Assembly (NCBI GenBank): GCA_023459435.1
Contig: JAEWUL010000067.1
Location: 1 to 6,599, forward strand
Reading direction: 5' to 3'
Source: Bacteroidota bacterium
GTDB taxonomy: Bacteria > Bacteroidota > Bacteroidia > Bacteroidales > WCHB1-69
DNA: 6,599 nucleotides
The notes under the pieces are model-generated. The model saw only the letters and a program-made list of their open reading frames with translations. It made no database searches and was not told the DNA's origin. Of this stretch, positions 1-6,599 are shown piece by piece; position 1 is the stretch's first letter; each line of letters starts with the position of its first letter. The position numbers and the translations under genes are program-made.

Positions 1-1986
1 GTTTTCTAATGTTACCTTTAAATCAGATATCGGTTGTTTTGTGTGAAAATCGATCACTTTTCCGAAAATGGAACCGGGACTCTTTGTCGTATCCATTTGT
101 GGATAGGGATTGTGTTGCTGAGGTACAAATATAATATCATCAAAAGAGCCATAAGTATCAGAATAAAAGTTATTATACCAGTTCACGAGAGGTCTGTAGT
201 ATTGAAGAAAATTGAGACGAATAATCTCCTGAACAGGAAGTTTGGTAGGATTATTACTCCTATTGGGTTTTCCATATTTGGTTATATAATTTTTGTATTC
301 TTCCTGAAGTTCAGGGGGAGGTTCAACATGATATCTGACATAGTCTGCCATATTTTCTAATACAATCAAAGATGTATAATCGGTTACTATTTCGTACTTT
401 TTAGCAAAATATTTAATATTATTTTTGGATTCTGGAAGTTGATATGAAAGTTCTTTAATCTTATGTTGAGCCCAATATCGGGAAACAACTTTAGAAACTT
501 CAGATTTCTTTAATCCTAAATCTTGTGATCCGGAATAATGAATCGGAATCCTTTTTGAAAAAAAGGGTTCATCCTGATATCCGAAATGACAAATTATGGT
601 ACCCGAATCAACACTCATTTTTCCACAAATGATCAATTCCGGTTTTTGTAAATCATCCTCCTTGATGGTAAGTTCAAAAAACCCTCCCGGAATCTCCATT
701 GAAATCAGTTTTAAAGGGATGTTCTTCATCTGATAAAAACAATTCTCAAAACTGTTTTTTCCTATGTGAAACAATCTGTTATGGCTTATATATTCCAGTT
801 TGGAGTAGTCATTACTCATTGCAGATACCACACAAAATGGGATCCCAAGGTTGAACTCTTTGTTCAGTACTTCCCCTAATGAGTTGATTCCATCTGAAAA
901 AATCAAACTCAAATGATTGGATCTCAGGTATAATTGACTTAAAACATTCATATTGGAAGCACCGTCATAATGAAAACCGTTTATCATTGCATTGATTTGC
1001 TCAAAATCGTTTGTATTAAAACTTAAACCAGGTAGTAATTTGTTGTTAAAAGGGATAATAGTAATGCTTTTATTCGGATATTGTTCTAAAAATTGATTCA
1101 GAAAAAGGAACTCTTTCTTTAAATCACGGTTTAAACCTGATAATGAAACATCCCATAGCACAAAAAGGGAGTCAGGAAGAAATGGTTTTAATAATGGATG
1201 ATCGGTTTCACCAATTGAAGAAACAGAGTAAAAAAAAGTATCCTGATCGAATGATTCATAAAAATTTTTGGGTTCACTCTGATCGATCGGGATCAATACG
1301 GAAAAAGATTCACATTGAGGCTTTGAGTTATTGCTGTAGACCATGTAGTAGCTTTTATCTCTTTTGTTAAAAAAAAGATTGGAGATCCCTTTTTTTCCGA
1401 AAAGGGGTTTGCTTGCTTGATCAATTATTTCAAATTCAATAGAGAATTGCGACATATTGATCTGGGATTGAAATGGAAAGACATATACATAATGATCCAA
1501 CTGTTTGCTCAAGGTTTGTTGTGTGGTAATGATCACTCTTTTTAAACCTCTGGCCGGTATGGGATACAAACGGGTTCTGTAATTGTTCCCTTGTGTTTTT
1601 TCAATAATACCAGGATCTACATTTCTATTAACGATCGTTTCAAATATTTGCCTAGCTTCCTGTTTTTCCACTACGACCCCTTTTCTCATCTTTCCATTCA
1701 CTTCCAGTTGATACCCAATCACTTGTTCACTCTCTTGAAGTGGAAACTCCAACTGCCCTTCCAATACCCTGGGTTCTCTGTTTTTAAAAGTCATATCATA
1801 GGTAGTTACCGCAATATTCCCTACAACAGAGATCTGAACGGAAAAGCGATCCAAAATGACAGACTTTTTATTTTTTGTTGATACAGATGGGAACAGATCA
1901 TTATTCTGTGTCTGAGAATGGCCTATGAACGGTAAAATAACCCAAAAGAGGATTAAAATGGATTTAATAACGGAAGTTTTTTTCAT
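1..1986 (-). CDS. Exported VIT/VWA-domain protein with C-terminal carboxypeptidase-regulatory-like domain (3' part outside window)
   Basis: I read this frame codon by codon from ATG at 1986 to the window edge: 662 codons without a stop, so the gene is partial at its C-terminus. Residues 1-24 form a signal peptide (KK, then a hydrophobic stretch, cleavage probably in GHS|QTQ), so the protein is exported. Residues about 43-160 match a VIT domain: LEGQLEFPL (75-83), GYQLEVNGK (91-99), then the E-K-x-E-A-R-x-x-F-E block (107-116) and YRTRLYPIPARG (136-147). Residues about 272-400 look like a von Willebrand A domain with a MIDAS: D279-V-S-L-S283, GASN near 342-345 where Thr is usual, and SDG at 364-366. 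KYEIVTDYTSLIVLE (530-544) matches the segment that follows VWA in inter-alpha-trypsin-type proteins. Near 638-662, IFGKVIDFHTKQPI resembles the start of a CarboxypepD_reg-like fold. Inferred role: metal-dependent adhesion or protein binding at the cell surface. The partner is unknown. It is divergent from the beta-barrel gene. Confidence 0.9.
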   Translation of the reverse strand, partial: MKKTSVIKSILILFWVILPFIGHSQTQNNDLFPSVSTKNKKSVILDRFSVQISVVGNIAVTTYDMTFKNREPRVLEGQLEFPLQESEQVIGYQLEVNGKMRKGVVVEKQEARQIFETIVNRNVDPGIIEKTQGNNYRTRLYPIPARGLKRVIITTQQTLSKQLDHYVYVFPFQSQINMSQFSIEFEIIDQASKPLFGKKGISNLFFNKRDKSYYMVYSNNSKPQCESFSVLIPIDQSEPKNFYESFDQDTFFYSVSSIGETDHPLLKPFLPDSLFVLWDVSLSGLNRDLKKEFLFLNQFLEQYPNKSITIIPFNNKLLPGLSFNTNDFEQINAMINGFHYDGASNMNVLSQLYLRSNHLSLIFSDGINSLGEVLNKEFNLGIPFCVVSAMSNDYSKLEYISHNRLFHIGKNSFENCFYQMKNIPLKLISMEIPGGFFELTIKEDDLQKPELIICGKMSVDSGTIICHFGYQDEPFFSKRIPIHYSGSQDLGLKKSEVSKVVSRYWAQHKIKELSYQLPESKNNIKYFAKKYEIVTDYTSLIVLENMADYVRYHVEPPPELQEEYKNYITKYGKPNRSNNPTKLPVQEIIRLNFLQYYRPLVNWYNNFYSDTYGSFDDIIFVPQQHNPYPQMDTTKSPGSIFGKVIDFHTKQPISDLKVTLEN

Positions 1987-2046
1987 TATAGTTTATTTAA
2001 AATCGAGAACTTACTTAATATGCCTGCAATCCGAATCTTTACTCGG

Positions 2047-2054
2047 CAAATATA
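2047..2054 (-). promoter_or_regulatory. Candidate Bacteroidota -7 promoter element for the VIT/VWA gene
   Basis: On the minus strand this reads TATATTTG, a perfect match to the Bacteroidota -7 consensus TAnnTTTG. It lies 60 bases upstream of the ATG at 1986, a reasonable leader length. About 19 bases further upstream the minus strand reads GGTTC, only a weak match to the -33 TTTG box. The leader has no clear Shine-Dalgarno, as is usual in this phylum. Confidence 0.5.
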
Positions 2055-2168
2055 AAAAAAATAAGCAGAAAATGAACCATTAGACCTAAAAACATTTTTT
2101 TATAAAAAGATTGAAAAATTCAATAGGAGCTATAGATTAAATTATTTTTTTCAGATTGATTTTTGGAT

Positions 2169-2176
2169 TATCTTTG
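2169..2176 (+). promoter_or_regulatory. Candidate -7 promoter element for the beta-barrel / epimerase operon
   Basis: The sequence TATCTTTG matches the Bacteroidota -7 consensus TAnnTTTG exactly. It ends 54 bases before the chosen ATG at 2231. A run of T precedes it at the -33 distance, but there is no clear TTG there. The element lies inside the longer open frame that begins at 2156, which argues that the downstream ATG at 2231 is the real start. Together with the minus-strand element at 2047-2054, it makes 1987-2230 a divergent promoter region. I see nothing else there beyond AT-rich sequence. Confidence 0.5.
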
Positions 2177-2230
2177 CAAAAAAATAAATGTCAAACATCT
2201 GAAAATCTATATATTAAAAAAATTAAAATC

Positions 2231-3085
2231 ATGAAAAAAGCAACCTTTTCCATTTTGCAAATTTTAGGAGTTTCAACAATCCTGTTCCTTTTTGTAGGAA
2301 CTATTCAAGCTCAAAACAACAATACATCGAATTTTCAATATAGAGGAGTCGCGGAGATCGGGTTCACTTCTGTATTGGCTCATCAAATTCAACTGGGAAA
2401 TTCAGGAACCAATTTTAACTATGTGAAAGAAGGAGGTCAGGATGTACTATTCCCAACATTTCGATTCTCACTAGAGATGGATGTTAATAAAAAGAACACA
2501 TTTATCATTCTTTACCAACCGTTAAAAATTGAGACACAAGCAGTTTTACAAAATAACAATCGATTTAACGGAGTTCTTTTCCCCGCTAATTCAAGTATCA
2601 AAGCGTTATATAACTTCCCCTTTTATAGATTCAGTTATTTGAGGGAGCTTGCATCCAATCAAGAAAAATTTAAATTTGCACTCGGTTTAACTGTTCAAAT
2701 CAGAAATGCAACCATAGCTTTTGAATCAAATGACGGGACATTATACACTGACAATAGAGGTGTTGGGATTGTTCCAGCACTAAAATTAAGAACAAAATAT
2801 AATTTTACACCCACTTTTTATACCGAAGTTGAAGCGGATGGGATATATGCCCCTGTTAGCTATTTGAATGGAAGTAATAATGAGATCGTTGGAGCAATTC
2901 TGGATGCTAGTTTAAGGGTTGGTGCAGAAATGAATGATTTTAGCAATATTTTTCTTAATTTCAGATATTTAGGAGGTGGCGCAACCGGAACAGATACCGG
3001 TGATGATGTATGGCCTGGTGATGGGTATGTGAAGAATTGGTTACACTTTTTCAATGTATCTGCAGGTTTTATAATTAAAATATAA
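2231..3085 (+). CDS. Exported protein, probable outer-membrane beta-barrel (284 aa)
   Basis: I start this gene at ATG 2231 rather than at the upstream ATG 2156. From 2231 the product opens with a standard signal peptide (MKK, hydrophobic core to about residue 24, then TIQA|Q, cleavage near residue 27). The 25-residue extension is poorly composed and overlaps a promoter-like element. The mature part, about 257 residues, has no obvious catalytic motif. It shows repeated amphipathic stretches with alternating hydrophobic residues, separated by Asn/Gly/Asp-rich turns, for example FIILYQPLKIETQAVL (91-106), FKFALGLTVQIRNATI (147-162), ALKLRTKYNF (183-192) and IFLNFRYLGG (240-249). The C-terminus, FFNVSAGFIIKI, resembles a final barrel strand, although its last residue is not aromatic. 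I infer an outer-membrane barrel of roughly eight to ten strands. I do not recognise the family or its ligand. The epimerase gene begins 7 bases after the stop. Confidence 0.8.
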   Translation: MKKATFSILQILGVSTILFLFVGTIQAQNNNTSNFQYRGVAEIGFTSVLAHQIQLGNSGTNFNYVKEGGQDVLFPTFRFSLEMDVNKKNTFIILYQPLKIETQAVLQNNNRFNGVLFPANSSIKALYNFPFYRFSYLRELASNQEKFKFALGLTVQIRNATIAFESNDGTLYTDNRGVGIVPALKLRTKYNFTPTFYTEVEADGIYAPVSYLNGSNNEIVGAILDASLRVGAEMNDFSNIFLNFRYLGGGATGTDTGDDVWPGDGYVKNWLHFFNVSAGFIIKI

Positions 3086-3092
3086 CCTCTTC

Positions 3093-3995
3093 ATGAAAGA
3101 GATTGTTTTGATAACAGGGGCTAATGGGATGGTCGCAAGTAGATTGGCAACCATCCTTTTACCTTTTTATTCAGTTCGATTTTTAACACGTACACCCCGA
3201 AAAGAAGAGGAGTTTGAATGGGATATTTCTCAAAAATATATTGACACAAGAGCTTTTGATCAGGTGTCACATATCATTCATTTAGCAGGTGCTGATATTT
3301 CAGAAAAAAAGTGGACGCCTCAAAGAAAAATGGAGATTAGATCCAGCAGGATTGATAGCGCTCAATTGATTTTAGACACATTAAATGAACAAAAGAGAAC
3401 CATTAAGAGTTTTATAACTGCTTCTGCAATTGGATACTATGGAGATTCAATCCACCAGAATCCATTGGATGAATCGGCTCCCAAAGGGGTGGGGTTTTTA
3501 TCGGATGTGGTTGTGGAATGGGAACAAATAGCAGATCAGTTTTTCCTTTCTAAAGTAGCAGAACGTGTAGTTAAAATCAGAACAGGAGTTATACTTGCCC
3601 AAAAGAAAGGTGCACTGTCAAAAATGGTACAACAAATACAATGGGGAGTTGGAGCCCCATTAGGTTCAGGGAATCAATTAATGTCATGGATTCATATCGA
3701 TGATATTGTTTATATCTATAAGTTTGCATTAGAACAGGAAAAATGGAATGGTGTTTTTAATGCAGTGGCGCCTGAAAAAAATTCGAATAAAGAGCTTACG
3801 ATTCAAATAGCCTCCATTTTGAAAAAAAAGTTAATTCTACCCAATATACCAGCCTGGTTTTTAAGGATAATATTTGGAGAAATGGCTCAGGTTCTGCTAG
3901 ATAGCAATAATATTTCCTCCGAAAAATTGGAGAATGCGGGATATTCTTTCCGATTTAAAAATCTGAGAAGTGCTTTAGAAGATCTTTTGAATTAG
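3093..3995 (+). CDS. TIGR01777-family (YfcH-like) NAD(P)-binding epimerase/oxidoreductase
   Basis: This 300-residue protein has the usual length of the TIGR01777 / E. coli YfcH group of extended short-chain dehydrogenases. Visible landmarks are the N-terminal Rossmann loop TGANGMVA (8-15), where the third Gly of GxxGxxG is Ala; HLAGADI (63-69); W74 with a following R-K-x-E-I-x-x-S-R block; [10 protein letters not shown] (109-118), the family's YYG segment; RTGVIL (163-168); SWIHIDDI (198-205); and a C-terminal DUF1731-like region (about 248-298) with FGEM and a closing LRSALEDLL. The protein is cytoplasmic, with no signal peptide. The substrate is not known for this family and cannot be inferred here. 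It probably shares a transcript with the upstream beta-barrel gene, since the gap is 7 bases. Its TAG stop overlaps the convergent proS stop. ATG 3093 is the natural start, placing the dinucleotide loop at residues 8-15. Confidence 0.93.
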   Translation: MKEIVLITGANGMVASRLATILLPFYSVRFLTRTPRKEEEFEWDISQKYIDTRAFDQVSHIIHLAGADISEKKWTPQRKMEIRSSRIDSAQLILDTLNEQKRTIKSFITASAIGYYGDSIHQNPLDESAPKGVGFLSDVVVEWEQIADQFFLSKVAERVVKIRTGVILAQKKGALSKMVQQIQWGVGAPLGSGNQLMSWIHIDDIVYIYKFALEQEKWNGVFNAVAPEKNSNKELTIQIASILKKKLILPNIPAWFLRIIFGEMAQVLLDSNNISSEKLENAGYSFRFKNLRSALEDLLN

Positions 3996-5464
3996 TAAGA
4001 TCTCGCAAAAAGAACTCTTTGAGTAGATGGTTTCCCTGTTAAAATACAGATGCCATCCTCTTTTGGATTATTGAAAGGGATACAGCGGATGGTTGCTTTT
4101 GTTTTCTCCTTGATTGCCTCTTCAGTTTCAGTGGTTCCATCCCAATGGGCTGAAATAAATCCCCCTTTCTGATCCAGCAATGAAACAAATTGTTCCCATG
4201 TATCCGCTTTGGTAATTTTACTTTCTCTATAGCTCAATGCTTTATTGAAAATGTTTTGTTGGATATCCTCCAGAAGAGTTTCCACATATTGATCCAGATT
4301 CTCGAATGAAACAGTTTGTTTTTCCAGAGTATCACGGCGGGCAATCTCTACCTGATTGTTTTCAAGATCTCTTGGTCCGATAGCAATACGAACAGGAACC
4401 CCCTTCATCTCATATTCGTTAAACTTCCAGCCGGAACGTCTGGAGTCATCATCATCTAATTTGACAGTGATGTTTCTCGCTTTTAAAGCACTCATAACAG
4501 GTTCCATTTTTGTCCGTATGGCGTTTAACTGTTCCTCTTCTTTATAAATAGGAACAATAACTACCTGAAGAGGAGCTAGTTTGGGAGGTAGAACAAGTCC
4601 GTTGTCATCAGAATGACTCATAATAAGGGCTCCGATTAAACGGGTTGAAACACCCCAGGATGTTGCCCAAACATATTCTAGTTTATTCTCCTTACTTAAA
4701 AATTTTACATCAAAAGCTTTTGCAAAATTTTGACCTAAAAAATGAGAAGTACCTGCCTGTAAAGCTTTTCCATCTTGCATCAATGCTTCAATGCAATAGG
4801 TGTCTAATGCACCTGCAAAACGTTCATTGGGAGATTTTACTCCTTTTATAACCGGCATTGCCATGTGTTTTTCAGCAAAGTCAGCATATACATTCAACAT
4901 TTTTTCTGTTTCAACTACAGCCTCCTCACGAGTTGCATGCGCAGTATGTCCTTCTTGCCATAGAAATTCTGCTGTACGTAAGAAAAGACGGGTTCTCATT
5001 TCCCATCGTACTACGTTTGCCCACTGATTACATAAGATCGGAAGATCACGATACGATTGTATCCAGTTTCTGTACGTATCCCAAATAATGGTTTCAGATG
5101 TTGGCCTTACAATCAACTCCTCCTCCAGCTTTGCATCAGGATCAACCATAATACCACCATCAGGATCATTTTTCAAACGGTAATGCGTCACAACGGCACA
5201 CTCTTTGGCAAACCCCTCAACATGATCTGCTTCCCGACAAAAGAATGATTTCGGAATAAAAAGCGGAAAATATGCATTTACATGTCCGGTGTCTTTGAAC
5301 ATTTTGTCTAATGCATCTCTCATTTTCTCCCAAATGGCATACCCATAGGGCTTAATCACCATACATCCTCTAACTGCCGAATTCTCAGCTAAATCAGCAT
5401 TCTTTACTATGTCAATATACCATTGGGAATAGTCTTTTTCACGTGGAGTAATACTTTTTGCCAT
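3992..5464 (-). CDS. proS: Prolyl-tRNA synthetase, type 3 (short form without editing insertion)
   Basis: This enzyme charges tRNA(Pro) with proline in the cytoplasm. The 490-residue length and architecture match the archaeal/eukaryotic-like ProRS used by Bacteroidota, which lacks the bacterial INS editing domain. Class II motifs are present: motif 1 with [17 protein letters not shown] (32-48); VRPTSE (119-124); motif 2 with VVRWEMRTR (151-159) and [10 protein letters not shown]; the proline-pocket segment [13 protein letters not shown] (236-248); and motif 3 with [14 protein letters not shown] (271-284). The anticodon-binding domain spans about 298-400. A C-terminal domain (about 405-490) ends in the Tyr typical of the type. 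In that domain the zinc cysteines known from Thermus-type enzymes are mostly replaced: HWDGTTETE (440-448) has none, and C473-I-L-T476 stands where CxxC is expected. ATG 5464 fits the family N-terminus (MAK...). The gene is convergent with the epimerase gene and divergent from the lipoprotein gene, so it is probably transcribed on its own. Confidence 0.98.
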   Translation of the reverse strand: MAKSITPREKDYSQWYIDIVKNADLAENSAVRGCMVIKPYGYAIWEKMRDALDKMFKDTGHVNAYFPLFIPKSFFCREADHVEGFAKECAVVTHYRLKNDPDGGIMVDPDAKLEEELIVRPTSETIIWDTYRNWIQSYRDLPILCNQWANVVRWEMRTRLFLRTAEFLWQEGHTAHATREEAVVETEKMLNVYADFAEKHMAMPVIKGVKSPNERFAGALDTYCIEALMQDGKALQAGTSHFLGQNFAKAFDVKFLSKENKLEYVWATSWGVSTRLIGALIMSHSDDNGLVLPPKLAPLQVVIVPIYKEEEQLNAIRTKMEPVMSALKARNITVKLDDDDSRRSGWKFNEYEMKGVPVRIAIGPRDLENNQVEIARRDTLEKQTVSFENLDQYVETLLEDIQQNIFNKALSYRESKITKADTWEQFVSLLDQKGGFISAHWDGTTETEEAIKEKTKATIRCIPFNNPKEDGICILTGKPSTQRVLFARSY

Positions 5465-5516
5465 CTCTTATCGTTTACATTAAACTTAATGATTTTTTCG
5501 TAGTCTAAATTTTGTG

Positions 5517-5524
5517 CAAAGATA
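5517..5524 (-). promoter_or_regulatory. Candidate -7 promoter element for proS
   Basis: On the minus strand this reads TATCTTTG, an exact TAnnTTTG match and the same octamer found upstream of the beta-barrel gene. It ends 52 bases before the proS ATG, which would give a leader of about 45 bases. No TTG stands at the usual -33 spacing, so the call rests on the -7 box and its position. Confidence 0.5.
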
Positions 5525-5536
5525 CGAAAAAGCAAC

Positions 5537-5544
5537 CAAATATA
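5537..5544 (-). promoter_or_regulatory. Second TAnnTTTG-like element upstream of proS
   Basis: The minus strand reads TATATTTG here, 12 bases upstream of the better-placed element at 5517-5524. It could be an alternative start for proS or a chance match in AT-rich DNA. It lies only 7 bases from the Shine-Dalgarno of the divergent gene, so proS transcription from it would start very close to that gene. Confidence 0.25.
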
Positions 5545-5551
5545 ATGTAAT

Positions 5552-5558
5552 AGGAGGT
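5552..5558 (+). promoter_or_regulatory. Strong Shine-Dalgarno site of the Tyr-rich lipoprotein gene
   Basis: AGGAGGT stands 6 bases before ATG 5565, an almost ideal match to the anti-Shine-Dalgarno sequence. This fixes the start codon. Such strong sites are uncommon in Bacteroidota, and the other genes in this window have none that I can see. Confidence 0.85.
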
Positions 5559-5564
5559 AAATTT

Positions 5565-6599
5565 ATGAAAACGAGACTTATTATCACAGGCATCATTTTA
5601 ACAATAATGGCGAGTTCATGTTCCGTAGGAAGTGTAGTGTATTATGATGACGTTTATGCCCCATCATCAGACAAACAGTACATTGAACCTGTGAAACCAC
5701 CATCCAATTATGACTATAATTATAGTCATAATCAACCCAATAATCAGGATCAACAGTATCAGGATCAGAACTATTACGACAATAATAATTCTGATTCCAA
5801 TTACAATTCGGAGAATTATAGTGATAACAATTATTACTATAATGATGACAATTATGATTATTCCAGTGATGAACCTTATTACTCAGATTATGATGACTAT
5901 GATAATTATGATTACTACTATACTTCCCGAATAAGAAGATTCCACACCAATTATCATACAGGCTGGGGATATTATGACCCATATTATACCAATTTATATT
6001 ATTATGATTATTATCCTTCCAATTGGGGAATGAGTATTTACATGGGATATAGCTGGTGGTGGCCCACTTATTACTACAGACCATACTACTTCAATTATGG
6101 ATATTACAACTATGGGTTCTGCTATGGATGGGGCTATGATCCATTCTGGGGTGGAAGGTACGGATATCATCATGGATTCCACCACGGATATTATCATGGC
6201 TATAATCACGGGTACAACAACGGATACTGGAATGGATACTGGGATGGAATTCACGCTGGTTATTATCACAATAACTTCGACAATAACAACTCTTATTTTT
6301 ACGGCCACAGAAATAACGTAGGCCCCTCTTCCGGAACAGGTGGAAAAAGACCAAGACCAGGTGAAGATAATAATAATGGAGGAAGATCTGTTTCCCGTTC
6401 AGTTACGCCCACTCCTTTCAATCAAAATTATGCTTCTATTGTGAAAGAGATTGAAGCCAATCCCAGAGCTATTCCTGGTGAAAACTCAAGAGCTAATACC
6501 AATACAAAACCTCAACGCCCAAATCCTGATACACAAACCAGACAAAATACGGGTCAGGAAAATCAAAACAGTGTTGGTTCAAGACCAGATGTGAATAAT
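5565..6599 (+). CDS. Tyrosine/asparagine-rich lipoprotein with GYxx repeats (3' end outside window)
   Basis: The frame is open from ATG 5565 to the window end (345 codons, no stop), so the C-terminus is missing. Residues 1-18 are a short signal sequence ending IMASS before C19, which I read as a lipobox, so the product is probably a lipidated envelope protein. The mature chain is strongly segmented. Residues 49-119 are rich in Asp, Asn and Tyr and acidic, with no Lys or Arg. A basic step, SRIRRFH, follows at 121-127. Residues 130-235 are rich in Tyr, Trp and Gly, including WWW at 164-166 and the tetrapeptide repeat. From about 250 the chain is a polar Asn/Pro/Arg/Thr/Gln tail. I count about 60 Tyr in residues 21-250. 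Only SIVKEIEANPRAIPG (291-305) looks like ordinary protein. I recognise no catalytic domain and no named family. Low-complexity surface or structural roles are possible. The mixed use of synonymous codons in the repeat (for example TAT/TAC) supports real coding. Confidence 0.85.
   Translation, partial: MKTRLIITGIILTIMASSCSVGSVVYYDDVYAPSSDKQYIEPVKPPSNYDYNYSHNQPNNQDQQYQDQNYYDNNNSDSNYNSENYSDNNYYYNDDNYDYSSDEPYYSDYDDYDNYDYYYTSRIRRFHTNYHTGWGYYDPYYTNLYYYDYYPSNWGMSIYMGYSWWWPTYYYRPYYFNYGYYNYGFCYGWGYDPFWGGRYGYHHGFHHGYYHGYNHGYNNGYWNGYWDGIHAGYYHNNFDNNNSYFYGHRNNVGPSSGTGGKRPRPGEDNNNGGRSVSRSVTPTPFNQNYASIVKEIEANPRAIPGENSRANTNTKPQRPNPDTQTRQNTGQENQNSVGSRPDVNN
6162..6269 (+). repeat. Nine tandem 12-base units encoding G-[YFI]-x-x
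   Basis: Within the lipoprotein, residues 200-235 have Gly at every fourth position (200, 204 and so on to 232), each followed by Tyr, Phe or Ile: GYHH, GFHH, GYYH, GYNH, GYNN, GYWN, GYWD, GIHA, GYYH. The variable positions move from His-rich, to Asn, to Trp-Asn/Asp. At DNA level the 12-base units are imperfect and use different Gly and Tyr codons, so the periodicity is kept at the protein level and is not a recent DNA duplication. Eight His fall in this stretch, so metal binding is conceivable but unproven. Confidence 0.85.

Noticed and set aside
34..360. Plus-strand open frame of 108 residues
   Set aside because: It lies fully inside the minus-strand VIT/VWA gene, whose frame shows clear domain motifs. 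The plus-strand frames at 1143-1370 and 1591-1881 are the same kind of shadow.
2156..2230. Extended N-terminus of the beta-barrel protein from an upstream ATG
   Set aside because: The extra 25 residues would bury the signal peptide and overlap a TAnnTTTG promoter element. ATG 2231 gives a textbook signal peptide.
2860..3054. Minus-strand open frame of 64 residues
   Set aside because: It is antisense to the end of the beta-barrel gene and has no supporting feature.
3996..4060. Possible intrinsic terminator at the convergent junction
   Set aside because: I looked for a stem followed by a T run on either strand next to the shared stop codons and found none convincing.
4356..5248. Several plus-strand open frames of 63-76 residues
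   Set aside because: All lie antisense to the well-supported proS gene and show no recognisable motif or ribosome binding site.
5593..6084. Long open frame of 163 residues on the minus strand, opposite the Tyr-rich lipoprotein gene
   Set aside because: It is the antisense of runs of TAT, AAT and GAT codons, giving an Asn/His/Tyr-rich low-complexity product with no signal or start context. The plus frame has a strong Shine-Dalgarno, signal sequence and lipobox. The same reasoning removes the open frames at 5710-5934 (+), 5994-6308 (-), 6091-6354 (-) and 6097-6321 (+).
6162..6269. CRISPR array or recent DNA satellite
   Set aside because: The 12-base units have no spacers, diverge in sequence and stay in the coding frame, so this is a protein-level repeat.

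Overview
The window looks like chromosomal DNA from a Bacteroidota (Bacteroidetes) bacterium. The evidence is the AT-rich base composition, several -7 promoter elements of the TAnnTTTG type, signal peptides that cleave before Gln, a short type-3 prolyl-tRNA synthetase closely resembling those of Bacteroidota, and surface proteins with a VIT-VWA or a carboxypeptidase-regulatory-like domain. I cannot place it more finely from sequence alone. There are no RNA genes, CRISPR arrays, transposases or phage genes that I can see.

Layout, left to right. (1) Positions 1-1986, minus strand: the first 662 residues of a large exported VIT plus von Willebrand A protein. It runs off the left edge just as a carboxypeptidase-regulatory-like fold begins. 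(2) Positions 1987-2230: an AT-rich divergent intergenic region with a -7 element for each side. (3) Positions 2231-3085, plus strand: an exported, probably outer-membrane beta-barrel protein. It is followed after 7 bases by (4) 3093-3995, a TIGR01777/YfcH-type NAD(P)-binding epimerase-like protein, so the two probably share a transcript. (5) Positions 3992-5464, minus strand: complete proS, convergent with and overlapping the epimerase gene by 4 bases. (6) Positions 5465-5564: a 100-base divergent region with proS promoter elements and an unusually strong Shine-Dalgarno site. (7) From 5565 to the right edge, plus strand: the first 345 residues of a very tyrosine-rich lipoprotein containing nine tandem G-[YFI]-x-x tetrapeptides.

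Two of the five genes, at the left and right edges, have no stop codon inside the window and so are easy to miss; both are clearly coding. Three of the five products are predicted to leave the cytoplasm (VIT-VWA protein, beta-barrel, Tyr-rich lipoprotein), while proS and the epimerase are housekeeping-type cytoplasmic enzymes. I see no convincing multi-gene defence, biosynthetic or mobile system. The most unusual object is the tyrosine-rich repeat lipoprotein.
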